Shown: positions 21,438-32,844, counted from the stretch's first letter. The stretch: DNA of 64,000 nucleotides from Plenodomus lindquistii (GCA_025504975.1 JANUWI010000018.1:248001-312000), one strand, 5' to 3'. The notes: a model not told the origin generated them from the sequence alone. Numbers and translations are program-made.

Positions 21438-23609
21438 ATGTCTTTCAATCAGGGAGGCTTTGCCGCGAACACACCCACCGTGCAGACTGAATTTCAGTCC
21501 GAAAGCTCTGCACAAGATGGCTTCAACTCAGAAGGCTTCTCCCAGGGTGGCTTTCAACAACAAGGTTTCTTTCAAAGTGGCTTCCAACAAGAAGGCTTTT
21601 CACAGGGTGGCTTTAGAGATGAGAACGGCAACGTGATTCCACAGACTGTTTCCTTTGATACTCCAACCCAAAGAGAGCTCAAGCCTACTCCACCACGGCC
21701 TATCAAACGCATCATTATCTGCTGCGATGGGACATGGCAGAGCTCAGCTCATGGCGCACAGACTGTTCCATCGAACGTTGCCAAAATCAGTCGATCAATT
21801 GACTCGTGGTACGTCGACGCTAATGGGTTGATGGCACCTCAGCTTGTCTACTATGATGCTGGTGTTGGCACTGCAATGGGAAACATTGAGTCGAAGTTGA
21901 TGGGTAAGATGAACGCTCTGCTAATTTTAAAGAGCATGCAAGCTTACATCCTGCTAGGCGCGTATGGCGGCGGGCTCGATGAGAATGTGTGCGAGGCATA
22001 CAACTTCCTCGTCAACAACTACTCCAAGGGCGACGAGCTTTTCTTCTTCGGTTTCTCCCGTGGTGCCTACACTGTCCGCGCTTGCGCTGGTCTAGTATGT
22101 CGCGTCGGGATCTGCCAGCCAAGTTCCATGGGCCAATTCTGGGAGATGTATTCCATTTACAAGGCGATGGATGCGGACAAAGACATCAGGAAGACCGAAT
22201 GGTATACCGAGTGGGTCAAGACGGGCAATGAAGCGGAAGATACGTTCACGGTCAAGGTCAGGGGCGAAGACTGGAAGTTTCCTAAGGGAGGCGGTCGTGA
22301 TTGGCTAGATCATGCCGAGAGAGAGGATGTCAAAATCAAGGTCGTTGGAGTGTGGGACACGGTTGGAAGTCTCGGATATCCCGACAACGTCTATATGGAT
22401 ATGATGACTTGGAATAAGCCGTTCGCCTTTCACAATACGGACATCCATGAGCGTGAGTAATGGAGAGTCCCTGGGCAAACTCCCAGCTAACGTTAATGTA
22501 GAGGTCGAAAACGCATTCCACGCTCTGGCGCTAGATGAGCACCGCAAGTCATTCACTCCTACATTGTGGTCTCTTCCCGAGGGTAGCAAAACTAATCTGA
22601 TTCAATGCTGGTTCCCAGGCGTAAGTGTTCATCGTAGACCGATAGAATACCACTAACTGACCATTCTCAGGTACATATTAACGTCGGTGGCGGTAGCGGC
22701 GACGGCAAGAAAGACCTGGAAAGGGGCATTGGTAACGAAGATGGCCCAAAGAAAGCCGTGCATGAAGATGATAGCAGAAGCCGTGGAGACTTGGAGATCA
22801 TGAGTATCACAACATTCTTCTGGATGGTGGATCGCTGCAACCCTTTCCTGCGCTTCAAGATCGACTACTCCATCACTCGGGACTACGTAAGAGCACTTAA
22901 TGTCATCGCTGACCGAGCCAAAGCCGCCGAATCTGGTAGCCACTCCGGTGACCCCAAGACCAAACACTACGGGGGCTGGGGTATTGGTCCCATTCTCGAT
23001 TCATACAAGGGCATCATGGCCGCCGCTGGTTCTGCGCCACGCACTCCAGGCCATTATTTTGTAGACCGCGAGCACGCTGAAGAACACGACAAGAACAATC
23101 ACCACAAAGTCACAAACGAATTCATGCACCCCGTCATCCAACACGCCATCAAACAAATCGATTATCAACCCGAAGCCCTTGAAGGCTTTGAACGAAAGAG
23201 CATAAAAGGTGGACTAGGCCACCACTGGGTCAAGACATACCGTCCCAGCCACCCCGGTCTCCTCAAGCGCGGCTGGTCGTACATTACCGGCAGAGCGGTA
23301 CCCTCAGATACACAAGACGATCTCGTTGTGATCCCCGAGTTCGTCATTCCAGAGGCTGGGTTCAACGAGCGAGGAATGTACTGGTGGCCGTATGAGCGTG
23401 AGCTCATCACCATGGCGCAGAATCGCCAGGTCAAGGGTGGGTTTGTGCCGCAGGAGGAGCAGACGAGTATGGAGGATCGGAAGACGGATTTGGAGGGTAC
23501 GGAGTTTTTGATGGAGTTGGATGAGGCGAATAAGAATATGAAGGAGATGAGGGCGTGGAAGAAACAGGTGGTTACGAGCTCGAATTCGGATTATGAAATG
23601 GTCTGGTAA
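21438..23609 (+). CDS. DUF2235 alpha/beta-hydrolase (Tle1-like phospholipase family)
   Basis: Putative serine hydrolase. Exons: 21438-21903, 21958-22452, 22502-22620 and 22671-23609, giving 672 aa. The first intron (21904-21957, 54 nt) is in frame and stop-free; splicing it joins SKLMG to AYGGGLDENV, as DUF2235 proteins expect. N-terminal residues 28-59 are seven pentapeptides of the form xxxGF, Gln/Ser-rich. The DUF2235 domain follows: IIICCDGTWQ at about 92-101, GLDENVCEAY, the nucleophile elbow GFSRGAYT with Ser near 189, then VGVWDTVGSLG and a QCWFPG/HINVGGG block. Bacterial relatives are type VI phospholipase effectors; the fungal substrates are unknown. The C-terminal 200 residues are charged and unassigned. 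A polyadenylation-like AATAAA lies at 23658. Confidence 0.88.
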
Positions 23610-23837
23610 CGAGTATTTTACGTAGCTGGTCGAAATGGACTTCTAGAAGCATTTTTCAATAAAGCGACTGTGCCTTACTTTTGACCACGTGCCGCTAGTC
23701 GCTTCGCCGTTCACCAAAGTTGTCACCTTCAACCAGGCTTGGGTGTTTGCAACCCTGCCGAGTTCTTAAATTTGATTCTTCTACTTTCCGCGAAAAGAAC
23801 CTCAAACATCAGCTGCCCTCGCAGATACCTATCAACG

Positions 23838-24594
23838 ATGCCACTCGTGAAATTGAAGGACGGCACAACTGATTGGGCCGATGTTTGCCATGCCGCTGCA
23901 GCTCTGTGGTGTGCGTCCAAGTCACCCGACCTGAACACTCTACGGGCTGCATTGGAGGAACGATACTCTGACCCCGCCGTGACAGCCGTCGATCTCTGGA
24001 CTGGTATCAACAACTCTCCCAGGGGTGAAGTGGTGTGCACCAACGACACTATCATCATCGCCTTCGAAGGATCGCATCCAGATGAGTTGATTAAGAACAC
24101 TTGGACTGATGGCAAAGGCTCAAATTTGTGGGATCTCCCATACGCTGTGTTCACCGACGGGGACTGCGTCCATAGCTTCTACCGCGACATGTGGTGGGGT
24201 ATGATGCAAGCTACTTTCAAGGGACTCGATGACGCTGTAAAGAGCATCTCAGCACGAGGCGCACAACCAAGGAAGATCATGGTCGCGGGCTTCTCAATGG
24301 GCGGTGGTGTCTCAATGTGAGTTGCAGCTACGTTACTATCAATCGTTCAAGGATAGAACCTAACTGAGATACAGTCTCGCCTTCTCCGACATCCTGGACC
24401 AGATCCGCAAGACATATGGGTCTACTTCTGCATCACCTCAAACATGGGCCATCGACTCCAATCTCGGCTCCCTAGTCCAACATTTCACTTTCGCTGCTGT
24501 TGCTGCCGCAGATCAGGGTTACTACACCGTCCTCAATGAGCTTTACATGCGGTATCAAATCCGTCCTTGGGACTTCATGAACCACCTCGACTAG
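23838..24594 (+). CDS. Lipase (class 3)-like hydrolase, likely truncated by in-frame TAG
   Basis: Two exons, 23838-24316 and 24375-24594, encode 232 aa of an alpha/beta-hydrolase resembling fungal class 3 lipases: DTIIIAFEGSHPDEL, then AGFSMGGGVS (nucleophile elbow, Ser near residue 154), then AAVAAADQGYYTVLNEL. There is no signal peptide. The frame stops at TAG 24592-24594 (NHLD*), but the same frame continues for 62 codons with a lipase-like tail (see the next feature). The catalytic His of this family normally lies in that C-terminal part, so the short product may be inactive (inference). It follows the DUF2235 gene in the same direction, 228 bp after its stop. Alternatives: a real truncated protein, stop readthrough, or a pseudogene. 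Confidence 0.7.
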
Positions 24595-24783
24595 ACTCGC
24601 CACACCCACCACTTCGCATTTCGCTCATGGAGGGGCCATCGCTACATCTTGCCAGATGCCGTTGTGCGATTCTGTAAGGCGGAGTTTGGACCGCAGAGTC
24701 ACTGGATGTGGGGATACGTGGCGGCGGCGGAGTGGATGTCTGTACATGGGACGGACCAGGTGAGATCGGAGTACTCATATTGA
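24595..24783 (+). pseudogene. Orphaned C-terminal tail of the lipase-like gene
   Basis: In the same frame as the preceding exon, 62 sense codons follow the TAG: RHTHHFAFRSWRGHRYILPD, then RFCKAEFGPQSHW, ending at TGA 24781-24783. The RGHRYILP stretch looks like the C-terminal His-bearing motif expected in this lipase family. No splice pair that removes the TAG keeps the frame: the 43 bp GTATCA...CTAG candidate shifts it. Confidence 0.6.
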
Positions 24784-25042
24784 TGGGTAGATCCTCTGGA
24801 GACTTGTCCAAATTCGCTAGAGCCTCAAATATTCTAGAAGGCCATAACCATCACGATCGAGAAGAGATGGTGCTAGTCGAAAGGGTAGAGCGAGAGGGTG
24901 CATGTACCAGGTAGATCGTCACTAAGCCTAGACTAGCTAGTCCAGGATTGCAAAGTCCGCTAAATCCGACTCTGACGTTTCTCCAAACATTTGATCTTGT
25001 CCTCAAGTACTCTACACCCATTCAATTGGGATCGACGAGGCA

Positions 25043-25670
25043 ATGCCACTCACAAAGGATGTGATTAAATTCGGCGCCTTCGTGGTGACGAACCAGGTGA
25101 ACTCCCATCTTACCAAGTACGCGATCACACCATCTAACACCACCACCCCAGGTCTTCCACCTAACCCGCCTCTCCTTCGCCATAGTAAACCTCAAACCCC
25201 TCCTCCCAGGCCACGTCCTCGTCTCTCCCCGCCGCATCGTGCCCCGTTTCAACGACCTCTCCCCCACCGAAGTCCAAGACCTCTTCGCAACCGTGCAGCG
25301 CGTATCCCGCATGGTCGAACGCGTATTCGGCGCCTCAGCGCTCAACATCGCAATTCAAGATGGCGTGGATGCCGGACAAAGCGTACCACATGTCCACGCG
25401 CATATAATCCCTCGGAAGAAGAACGATTTAGAGGCGAAGGGGGGCACGGATGCGATTTATCAGATGATGGAGAGTGAGGATGCGGATTTGGATAAGCTGT
25501 TGAGGGAGAAGGAGAGGGCGGCTCAAGAACAATTGAGGGATGATGAGAGGAGGGGCAGGTTCCCAGCGGTAGATAATGAGAGTAGGAAACCGAGAGGAGA
25601 TGAGGAGATGCAGAGGGAGGCAGAGTGGTTGGCGGAGGAGATGGCGAAGGAGCAGACGAGTAGCTCTTGA
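25043..25670 (+). CDS. aph1: FHIT/Aph1 diadenosine polyphosphate hydrolase (HIT family)
   Basis: Cleaves Ap3A/Ap4A-type dinucleotides; close to S. pombe Aph1 and yeast Hnt2. Exons 25043-25096 and 25152-25670 (55 bp intron), 190 aa. Seen: FHLTRLSFAIVNLKPLLPGHVLVSPRRIVPRF (nucleotide-binding face, here split in two phrases: VNLKPLLPGHVLV and SPRRIVPRFNDL), IQDGVDAGQSVPH, and the histidine triad HVHAHIIPR. The C-terminal third is the charged extension (RKPRGDEEMQREAEWLAEEM) also present in S. pombe Aph1. The start at MPLTKDVIKFG keeps the strand that precedes the HIT core. The gene stands alone, in the same direction as the lipase-like gene. Confidence 0.93.
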
Positions 25671-25994
25671 CATTACCTCGTAGTCGTGAATTCTGCATTC
25701 ATTTGCAATTCCACGTTGCCTGAATACCAGTCCTGCTGGCTCAATTTGTTTTGAATGTTTTGGACATACAATGACGTCCGTCGTAGGTGACGCTGATTCA
25801 TCGCATCTGCGCTTGCCGCTTCCCTCTCACCTTCACCTTGACGTCAGTCACACAAACGTATTTTTCGAATCTAGAAAGCTTGGCTTGGCGACGCAACAAT
25901 AAGATCGCATGTCAACCATCCCGCCTACCTGCCTTTCTCCACCACACCCTACCAAATTTCGACTACCTTCTTGGTACAGTTCCGGGGAGTTCAT
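25671..25994. other. Intergenic upstream of first 2EXR gene
   Basis: 324 bp; promoter of the 2EXR gene presumably. A CGTTGCC and several CT-rich runs are seen. No gene. Confidence 0.55.
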
Positions 25995-27140
25995 ATGGCT
26001 CCATCATTATCGCCACCTCAAACAACCATGGCCGCCGCAGGTCCACAAGGTACGAACGGCTCCGAGAGACCATTCCGATTCCTCGACCTTCCGGCGGAGC
26101 TGCGTATTCAAATCTATTCGTATCTGGTGCCACGAGATCTGGGATTGTGGCAACTCGAAGATGTGGATGATGACGATATCCCTTTCTGGACAGTCGCAGT
26201 TCAAGAGAAAGGCAAGGAATGGCCGTCTTACGAACTCGGAGGTCCCCAATTCTATCGTGGAAGCCTCGAAAGTTCTCCCATCGACGGTGATATAGTCGAA
26301 CTTCCTGATGGAACAGACGCCTGGAGCAATGACAAATATCCCGACTTCCAGCCACAGCTATTTCTGGTCAGCAAGCAGTTCTTGAGTGAAGCACGAGGTG
26401 AGTTTGGCCTTTGCTACCTCTTCGTTACGACTGACATTCTAGCTATATTGTACGGAACGAACACTTTCGGGTTCGACATTGACGGCAAGGCGCACAACCC
26501 AGTGTCACTCCAGTCCCCTCGAATCTTTGGCGTCCTAGGTTTTGGAGACAGGCTTCATTTGCTCCGTGAATTACGCACCATTATAATCACGATTTACGTT
26601 CCAGGTCGCACTCATCACTGGACTGTCAAACGTTTACGGGCAAGACTTCAGTACTTCGTCACTACCCTTAAGGAGCCTTCAGACGATGCAAAGAAGCACT
26701 CGCTTCTCGAGACTCTCAGGGTTGAACTCATGCCAGTGCCAAACATTAACGAAGACGGCTCTATTACCGAACCAAACAATGCTGCAACGGTGATGCTGAG
26801 CCTTGAAAGCCTTGCTTCCCTGCGAGGTATCAAGAACGTTACGATCAGTGGCGACGTTCCCAAATGGTTCTCCAAATGCCTCGAATTATGCATACAAGGA
26901 AAAGGAGGAGAAGTCAAGGAGATAAAGTATCCTCTTGTCGAAGCTATTCGTCGCGACAAAAAGAACAAGAACAAGCCCGAGAGTACATGGACAACCACTC
27001 GCAAGTGGTATCATCCTACACTAGACTGGAAGGACTTCGCCAAGCGAAACGACATTGCTCTCCCCGATGATATCGACGATATCTTGATGACGAAGGCTCA
27101 CGGTGGTAAAAAGGCTATGCTTAAAGCTGATGCGGAGTAA
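25995..27140 (+). CDS. 2EXR/F-box-like fungal protein, tandem copy 1
   Basis: Exons 25995-26397 and 26443-27140 (45 nt intron that is in frame and stop-free, GTGAGT...CTAG); 366 aa. The N-terminal FRFLDLPAELRIQIYSYLVP (residues 28-47) is the 2EXR motif of fungal F-box-like proteins. The remainder contains AILYGTN, HHWTVKRLRARLQYF, SLESLASLRGIKNVTI and WYHPTLDWKDFAKRN, all repeated in the neighbour at 27990. Function unknown; 2EXR proteins are expanded in plant-associated Dothideomycetes and Leotiomycetes and may be ubiquitin-ligase adaptors or effector-like, but this is not established. The start at ATG 25995 was preferred because the frame upstream has only a TTG. Confidence 0.82.
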   Translation: MAPSLSPPQTTMAAAGPQGTNGSERPFRFLDLPAELRIQIYSYLVPRDLGLWQLEDVDDDDIPFWTVAVQEKGKEWPSYELGGPQFYRGSLESSPIDGDIVELPDGTDAWSNDKYPDFQPQLFLVSKQFLSEARGEFGLCYLFVTTDILAILYGTNTFGFDIDGKAHNPVSLQSPRIFGVLGFGDRLHLLRELRTIIITIYVPGRTHHWTVKRLRARLQYFVTTLKEPSDDAKKHSLLETLRVELMPVPNINEDGSITEPNNAATVMLSLESLASLRGIKNVTISGDVPKWFSKCLELCIQGKGGEVKEIKYPLVEAIRRDKKNKNKPESTWTTTRKWYHPTLDWKDFAKRNDIALPDDIDDILMTKAHGGKKAMLKADAE

Positions 27141-27989
27141 CAGGGGATCGAAAGGGAGCTATGTGGTTTGCGGACATGGGTGAGCATGGGACTTATCAGT
27201 TGAGAACGAGCTGCGTTTGCTATCCTGCATTGTAACGTGGTCTGCTTTAATCTAGAACGCGTTTGTGCACTCAATAGTGAGCTCGGCACGAGCGCCTGGG
27301 TATCGTTTGGTTCTTTTTCTAAATTCTTGTACAGCGTGTAGGTTGATAGCTAGCAGCCTCGTGGTGTGGTATGATCTAACAGCCACAGTTCATGCGTGAG
27401 GTGCGTCATAAAGCTTCCTTTCGTGTCATTAACATCTAATTAGCCCGTTAGTCCTTAGCAGTGCGTTTGTATGTACCGCCTCTTCGCACATACAAGGGAA
27501 CATTTTAGATATATAATAGAGGTCTCTGGCTTTGTACTTTTAAGTAATTAAAGTATTTAAAGTGCTTATTAGCTCTTAGCCTTGCAATAACAAAGCGCTT
27601 TTACACGAGAATATATAGCTAAGCTGCGGCTAGAAAAGCTGCTTTATGATTTCTAATATTATTTATAAACTTTAACACTTTATTACTTTATAAAAAAAAG
27701 TTGTAATAGAACATACGAAATATGAAATAGTAGAGGCTTATATTAGCTTTAAATAAAGATATGTAAAAATGTTTAAAAAGGTATAGAAAAAAAGCTATTA
27801 CGACATTTACAGCTTCTGCAGGATCCCTGCAATGTTAAAACATGCGGTACTACCTGTGGTACAAGTTTGCTCGCAAAGGTACCACGTCACGTCCCCCACA
27901 ACAATGTTGATAAATACCTCCATAGAAATCATCCCAAAGATCTGATCACGCCCAGACGAGAGCGCCTTCTACAACAACACCGCCTCGCC
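27141..27989. other. Spacer between tandem 2EXR genes with AT-rich island
   Basis: The first 300 bp have ordinary composition; from about 27490 to 27830 the DNA is strikingly AT-rich and rich in TA, TTA and TAA. No coding frame. Confidence 0.6.
27490..27830. repeat. AT-rich island, possible RIP-degraded repeat
   Basis: Composition changes sharply to A/T with many TpA steps (ATATATAATAG, TTATTACTTTATAAAAAAAAG and similar). Such islands in Pezizomycotina are usually transposon remnants mutated by repeat-induced point mutation (established knowledge). No terminal repeats or transposase remnants are recognisable. The right edge abuts GGATCCCTGCA sequence of normal composition. Confidence 0.6.
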
Positions 27990-29205
27990 ATGGAGAACTC
28001 GCGAGATGCGCCATCGCGCCTTGCGACCAGTGTCAGCCAGAACACGGCGATAGCTTCTCATGAAACTGGGTCACACACACAGGACTCACACGACGTGTTC
28101 AGGTTCCTCGACCTACCCGCTGAGTTGCGCATCCAGATCTACAAATACGTCTTGCCGCATAGCCTGATCATTTCCTTTCATGAAGACACCAACCACGAGA
28201 AACGCCTCTTCTGGACTACCAAAGCTCGAAAACAATCAAACCGTGGTGGGGCATATGAGTTGGGAGGACCCCGCATGTACCGCGGTAAGGCAGGCATAGG
28301 AGGCCTCTGGACTTTCTTTCCGCACGGAATCTCTGGCACCAGCCTTCATCTTCGTCCACTGCCAACGTCGGCAGTCGCACCAATCTATGACGAGGAGAAA
28401 TTCCATAACGGTTGGCTTAATAGAAAATACATCAAGCCCCGTGATGAGACGCCACTATACTACATCAATAAAGTCATGGGAAAAGAGACACAAGGTATGC
28501 AACCTGGCTGGTCCATCTTGTTGCATAACTGATGATTCAGCTATCCTGTACGGCGCAAACATCTTCAGGTTCAGTATAGATGATGCTGCCCATGAGCCAG
28601 TCTCGTTTCAATCGCCCAAGATCTTCGGTGCGCTTGGAGTCAAAGGTCGCCTCCATCTTCTTCGAAATCTGCGCACCATCCACATCAAAATAACGTTCGA
28701 GAAAGCATGTCGTTGGACCGTCAAGCGTCTACGTGCGCGCTTGGAGTACTTTGTCGAAGTGCTAAAGCAGTACGCTGATGACGACAACAAAAGGTCCCTA
28801 TTGACAGACTTGGTCATCAAAGTCAAACTGGTGCCCTATCCCGGTTCCTTCGACGTGCTACTGGAACCCGCAGATATGCAAAGTTTCAAGAGCCCAGGGC
28901 ATGCGCTTTTCAGCTTGGAGAGTCTCGCAGCGTTGCGTGGTATCAAGAATGTGAAGGTAACTGGGGTGCCAGACTGGTATGCTGAGTGTCTACAAAAGTG
29001 CATCCAGGGCAAAGGTGGAGAGCCGGAGGAATTGGACTGGCCCCTTGTAGAGACTCGAAACCGGAACAAGAACGGGAAGTGGCAGAAGCAATGGGTCACT
29101 ACGCGCCAGTGGTACCACCCAACACTTGACTGGCAGGCGTTCGCTGAGCGTAACGGTATCAAGGCTCCGGCCGACGTTGACTACTTTTGGATGGCAAAAT
29201 CATGA
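27990..29205 (+). CDS. 2EXR/F-box-like fungal protein, tandem copy 2
   Basis: Exons 27990-28494 and 28541-29205 (46 nt intron at the same position as in copy 1, CAAG|GTATGC...TTCAG|CT); 389 aa. Residues near 37-56 read FRFLDLPAELRIQIYKYVLP, the 2EXR motif. Conserved blocks with copy 1: AILYGAN, CRWTVKRLRARLEYFVEVL, SLESLAALRGIKNVKVTG and WYHPTLDWQAFAERNGI. The N-terminus and the segment around residues 100-150 are diverged. Tandem orientation and the shared intron site imply local duplication, now separated by an AT-rich island. Function unknown. It ends 300 bp before the convergent P450 gene. Confidence 0.82.
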
Positions 29206-29504
29206 CGGCCATGTTTCTTCGCAGATGGCCAACGCCCAGGGAAGAAGCTCCCAGAGCTAGGTTGTGGCGATGCAGTGTACAGCAATCTGCGTCGGTACTT
29301 GTCATTTGTCGTCGTTGGTCCGATCGGCTGAAGTGTTGGGCGAAGGCGGTCTTTCGCAACTTGGTCAATGGGTTATCTGGATAACAGGACGGGTCTCTTG
29401 CGCGTTTGTGAGCAGGGCGGAATGAGAAGATACTTCTATGTGTTGTATTACAACACTCCATGCCTGTATGCTACTAAACAATTTTTCGAATCTTAGCGTG
29501 AGCA

Positions 29505-31341
29505 CTAAGTAATCGCGACATCTCTCTCCTTGAATTGAAGAAAAGGTCCATCCTTCCAGCTCGTGAAATGGCACTTGACCGCAAAGCTGACAGTTTTCCC
29601 ATCAGGGGCCATCTCCTCTCCAGTTTTGCCCGCAGGGCCATCAGCCAACTTCCAGTCCATTCGATAGATCAACTGCGCCATCGCCGTAGTCATCTCCATA
29701 TACGCCACATTCTTACCCAGACACCCACGGGCCCCTGCTGAGAACGGTACAAATGCCGACTTTGCCAATTTGATTTGTGCTTCATCAGTAAATTCTGGAA
29801 GCCATCGTTCAGGTCGGAATTCGTGTGGGTCTGGAAAGTACTCAGGCCTGCGTTGGATAGCATATGTGCAGCAGCATACGTCTGTGCCAGCCGGGACGAT
29901 AACATTCGATACAAGCTCTTTCATCCTCATTGTGCGCCATAAAGGGCCTGCGACAGGCGGAGATAGCCTCATCGCTTCGTCGAGACAGGCTACAAGGTAC
30001 GTGCATCCAGACAGAGTGGGACCAGGTACAATCTCCTCTGCGCATCCAAATGCTGTGCGGATCTCTGAGGCCAACCGAGCGTATGCCTCTGGGTATTTTG
30101 CGAGATAGAAACAAAAGGCAGAAAGAGCAGTGGACGCTGTGTCAGTCCCTAGAAAAGTTAGTCTCAACGTCAAAGGGTCTGCAGGAACTGTCATACCTGC
30201 AACGACTAGCACAAATGCATCTGCCACAAGCTCTGGCACACTCAGACCATGATCCTCGGGGCCGCCGCCTTTGAGGAGACTGCCAAAGACATCGTTGACC
30301 TCTTGTTTTTGTTGGGCTAGACCAAGTCTGCTATGGACCATTGCGGTTGCGGATTTGTCAAACGCTCGCACTTGTTTCATCTGTTTTCGAAAGAAGATGT
30401 CCTTGAATCGCCTCAAGGGGACAAGCCATGGCCATTCAAGTTCCAGCCCAGTGAAAAAAACGATATCTTCGATCCCATGGACTAGATGTCGTTCGTCTGG
30501 CTTATTAAGTAGATCTTGAGGGCTGTAAAATACCATGTTGGACATGACGTCGAAAGTGAAGTAGCTACCTGTGCATCGTTAACATTGATACTTATTAGGT
30601 GTATTCCTTCGGCTCTAAACGTACTGATCATTCCCATATCAAGCGTAGCACCCCATCCACCATTTCTCGTCTCCTTGTGTGTGCTTTCGATTAGAGAGTC
30701 ACAGAATCGTTTAGATATTTCGTAAACCAGGGGCTCATATTGCTTAAGAGCCGTCGTAGAAAAGGCGTGGCTGAGGAGCTTTCGTCGAGGCGCATGCTCC
30801 TCTCTGTTGATAGCATTGAGGATGCTGACGGTCTTCTCACCATTTCGCTGGCCGGTGTAGCCAAGCGCCTTTTGGGTCTTGGTTGGGTTTGCATATAGGT
30901 CTGCTAGAATCAACACCTGTCATGTCAAGGAGACTTATCACAGTACCTTGTAGAGCTTTGGTGTCATTGAAACTCAAGGCATTCGGTCGATAACGTATAA
31001 CGTTGCCTGTGTAGATATTAGACGGACCGATGAGGCTGTTTTCGCAGCATACCATATTGCTCATGGCATCTGTGGAGATCGCGGTGCTCATTGCCCGTGT
31101 AAGACTGGTACAGTGCGTAGAAAGAGGTGCATTTGGCCAGTAATGGCCCCGGATACGAGGCCAGCGGATGGAAAAATAGACGGTAAATGACGAGAATGAT
31201 CTAAATGTATAGTTAGACGATGATCTGGACCCCGATCGGAGGATAAGGATATACGGGGTATAGCACGGTGGCGCAGGCAGCCACAACCACCACGGAGGGT
31301 CTAGCAATAACGCCGTCTCCCGAGAGTAAGTGGGAGGTCAT
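29505..31341 (-). CDS. Cytochrome P450 monooxygenase (second)
   Basis: Predicted 529 aa in six exons: 31341-31255, 31200-31053, 31006-30947, 30903-30625, 30568-30197 and 30148-29505. An N-terminal hydrophobic anchor (PSVVVVAACATVLYP, then IILVIYRLFFHPLASYPGP) precedes the catalytic domain. I-helix AGTDTAST (its first Gly codon spans the last intron), ExxR as EAMR, PERW, and heme loop PFSAGARGCLG with the cysteine ligand. All five introns are 43-56 bp, which explains the broken reading frames in this stretch. Substrate unknown. Upstream lies a gene-poor MITE-bearing stretch. It is not obviously a duplicate of the P450 at 12.7 kb: helix motifs and intron positions differ. Confidence 0.9.
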
Positions 31342-32715
31342 TGTAGCGCCTAGGTTAACCGAAGAGATAACGCGTAGTGTGGTCTTCGAGAGCGGACATG
31401 ACGTCTATTATACTACACCGAAGGCACTACCTTGAACAAGGCATCAACTCAAACGGCCGATAGCCAGACTAAGACCAGAGTCGGCGCATCGATGATCCAC
31501 GGTACATCGGTGCAAGAGGTGTTCGACCTCATTCTTGCCAGGCTACCCCATCATTGTGTCTATCATGAACCTGACTGCCGGCGGTTTCCTAACCGTCAAA
31601 GAAACAGCCTTGCCTCATCGAGCAATTGCGCTATGTACGAGATCCAATCAGAGATTTAGCTACCGCGTTTTCGTATACTATTACCGCGAGCCAAATGCGT
31701 CATTTTCGGCTGTGTATATCTCGGCTTGAATATTAATCACGGCTACGCCCGTAAGTACGCTTGATGGATGATGGCGCGCGCCTTTGCCGTGCGCCATGCG
31801 CCAGGAACACCTTCTTCCCCGCACGGCACGCCAGCGATTTTCCCCACATCGAAGGATGCCCAAGGCCCCAGCTATGGTGAAGCAATTTTTGAGGCCGCAT
31901 CGATGCTCACAAGATTTACTAGAATTTCGATGTCTCAACCAAAATGCTGGGAATGATGAATGAGTGAGACAATCTGACTTACTCCGCGGAAACATGAATC
32001 AGTCAGGCTGAAGGCTGCGTACTCGTTCACGTCCGTCTCCCTCTATCGAATACTGTTCCAGTATTGGTGCTTCGCTCAAAGCACCAGATCTTGGGATGCA
32101 GTTAAGTCTATGAAAGCGCCTTCTTGTACTGAATATGAGGCAACAATCCGAGAGGAAGGAGTACTGCCCACGTTCACGGAATGCACACCTTAAGTCAACC
32201 ACGCATTGGGCGTCCATGTCATTCATCAACGCATGCAGCGGAAAGACCAAACGTTCCAGGCTTCATACATCTAGGCAATACTGCAGCGCATAACATTTTT
32301 CGATCAATGTCGCCTAAGTCAGTACATGTTTGCATCCAGACGTGCGTAGGCAGGTAGTCGATGTACGCTTGATATCTCCTCGTTGTTAAGTTTGTGTGGA
32401 ATCTGATGGTTCGATTTATCGCGTAGCTATCACACAGCCATATTCAGACAGACGCTTACCCTCGCGGTGTCAACTGGATATTTGGTTTGTCTTTGAGTCT
32501 CAAGCAAGTGATGACTTCATGTATCCAGGGTATCGAAAAGCCCTCTTAGAAAAGATTGCCCGTAACGTCATAGAACGGCTTCGCGTAGCCATGACCAAGT
32601 TGAAGTTGAAGTTCAGACCGACTACCCACGCGTCCGAAGACGCAAGAGCTGTATGACCAGTGCCCATGAAACGACTAGGATATGATTGATGCTGGCATGA
32701 TATGCCGTACATCTA
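31342..32715. other. Gene-poor region upstream of second P450
   Basis: 1.4 kb with no recognised gene, only short frames without domains. Short CG-rich stretch near 31780. Confidence 0.5.
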
Positions 32716-32844
32716 CAGGATAAGGTCACCTCGGCTTACATGCTTGTTTTTGATTACCCAATCAGCAAGCTAGACTGGCCAAAAGTAAAAGATGCAATTG
32801 GTTAAAAGAACAACCAACATATAAAACGAGCTGACTACATCCTG
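32716..32844. mobile_element. MITE copy (family A-like), 129 bp, TA flanks
   Basis: Left end CAGGATAAGGTCACCTCGG; the reverse complement of the right end is CAGGATGTAGTCAGCTCG. The arms match at about 14 of 18 positions and both ends are flanked by TA. The interior is A-rich and non-coding. Confidence 0.7.

Noticed and set aside
24549..24594. A 43-bp GTATCA...CTAG intron removing the TAG in the lipase-like gene
   Set aside because: Its length is not a multiple of three and the downstream lipase-like codons are in frame only without splicing.
12741..31341. A biosynthetic cluster spanning the two P450 genes
   Set aside because: No polyketide, peptide, terpene or alkaloid backbone enzyme lies between or beside them, and conserved housekeeping genes interrupt the interval.
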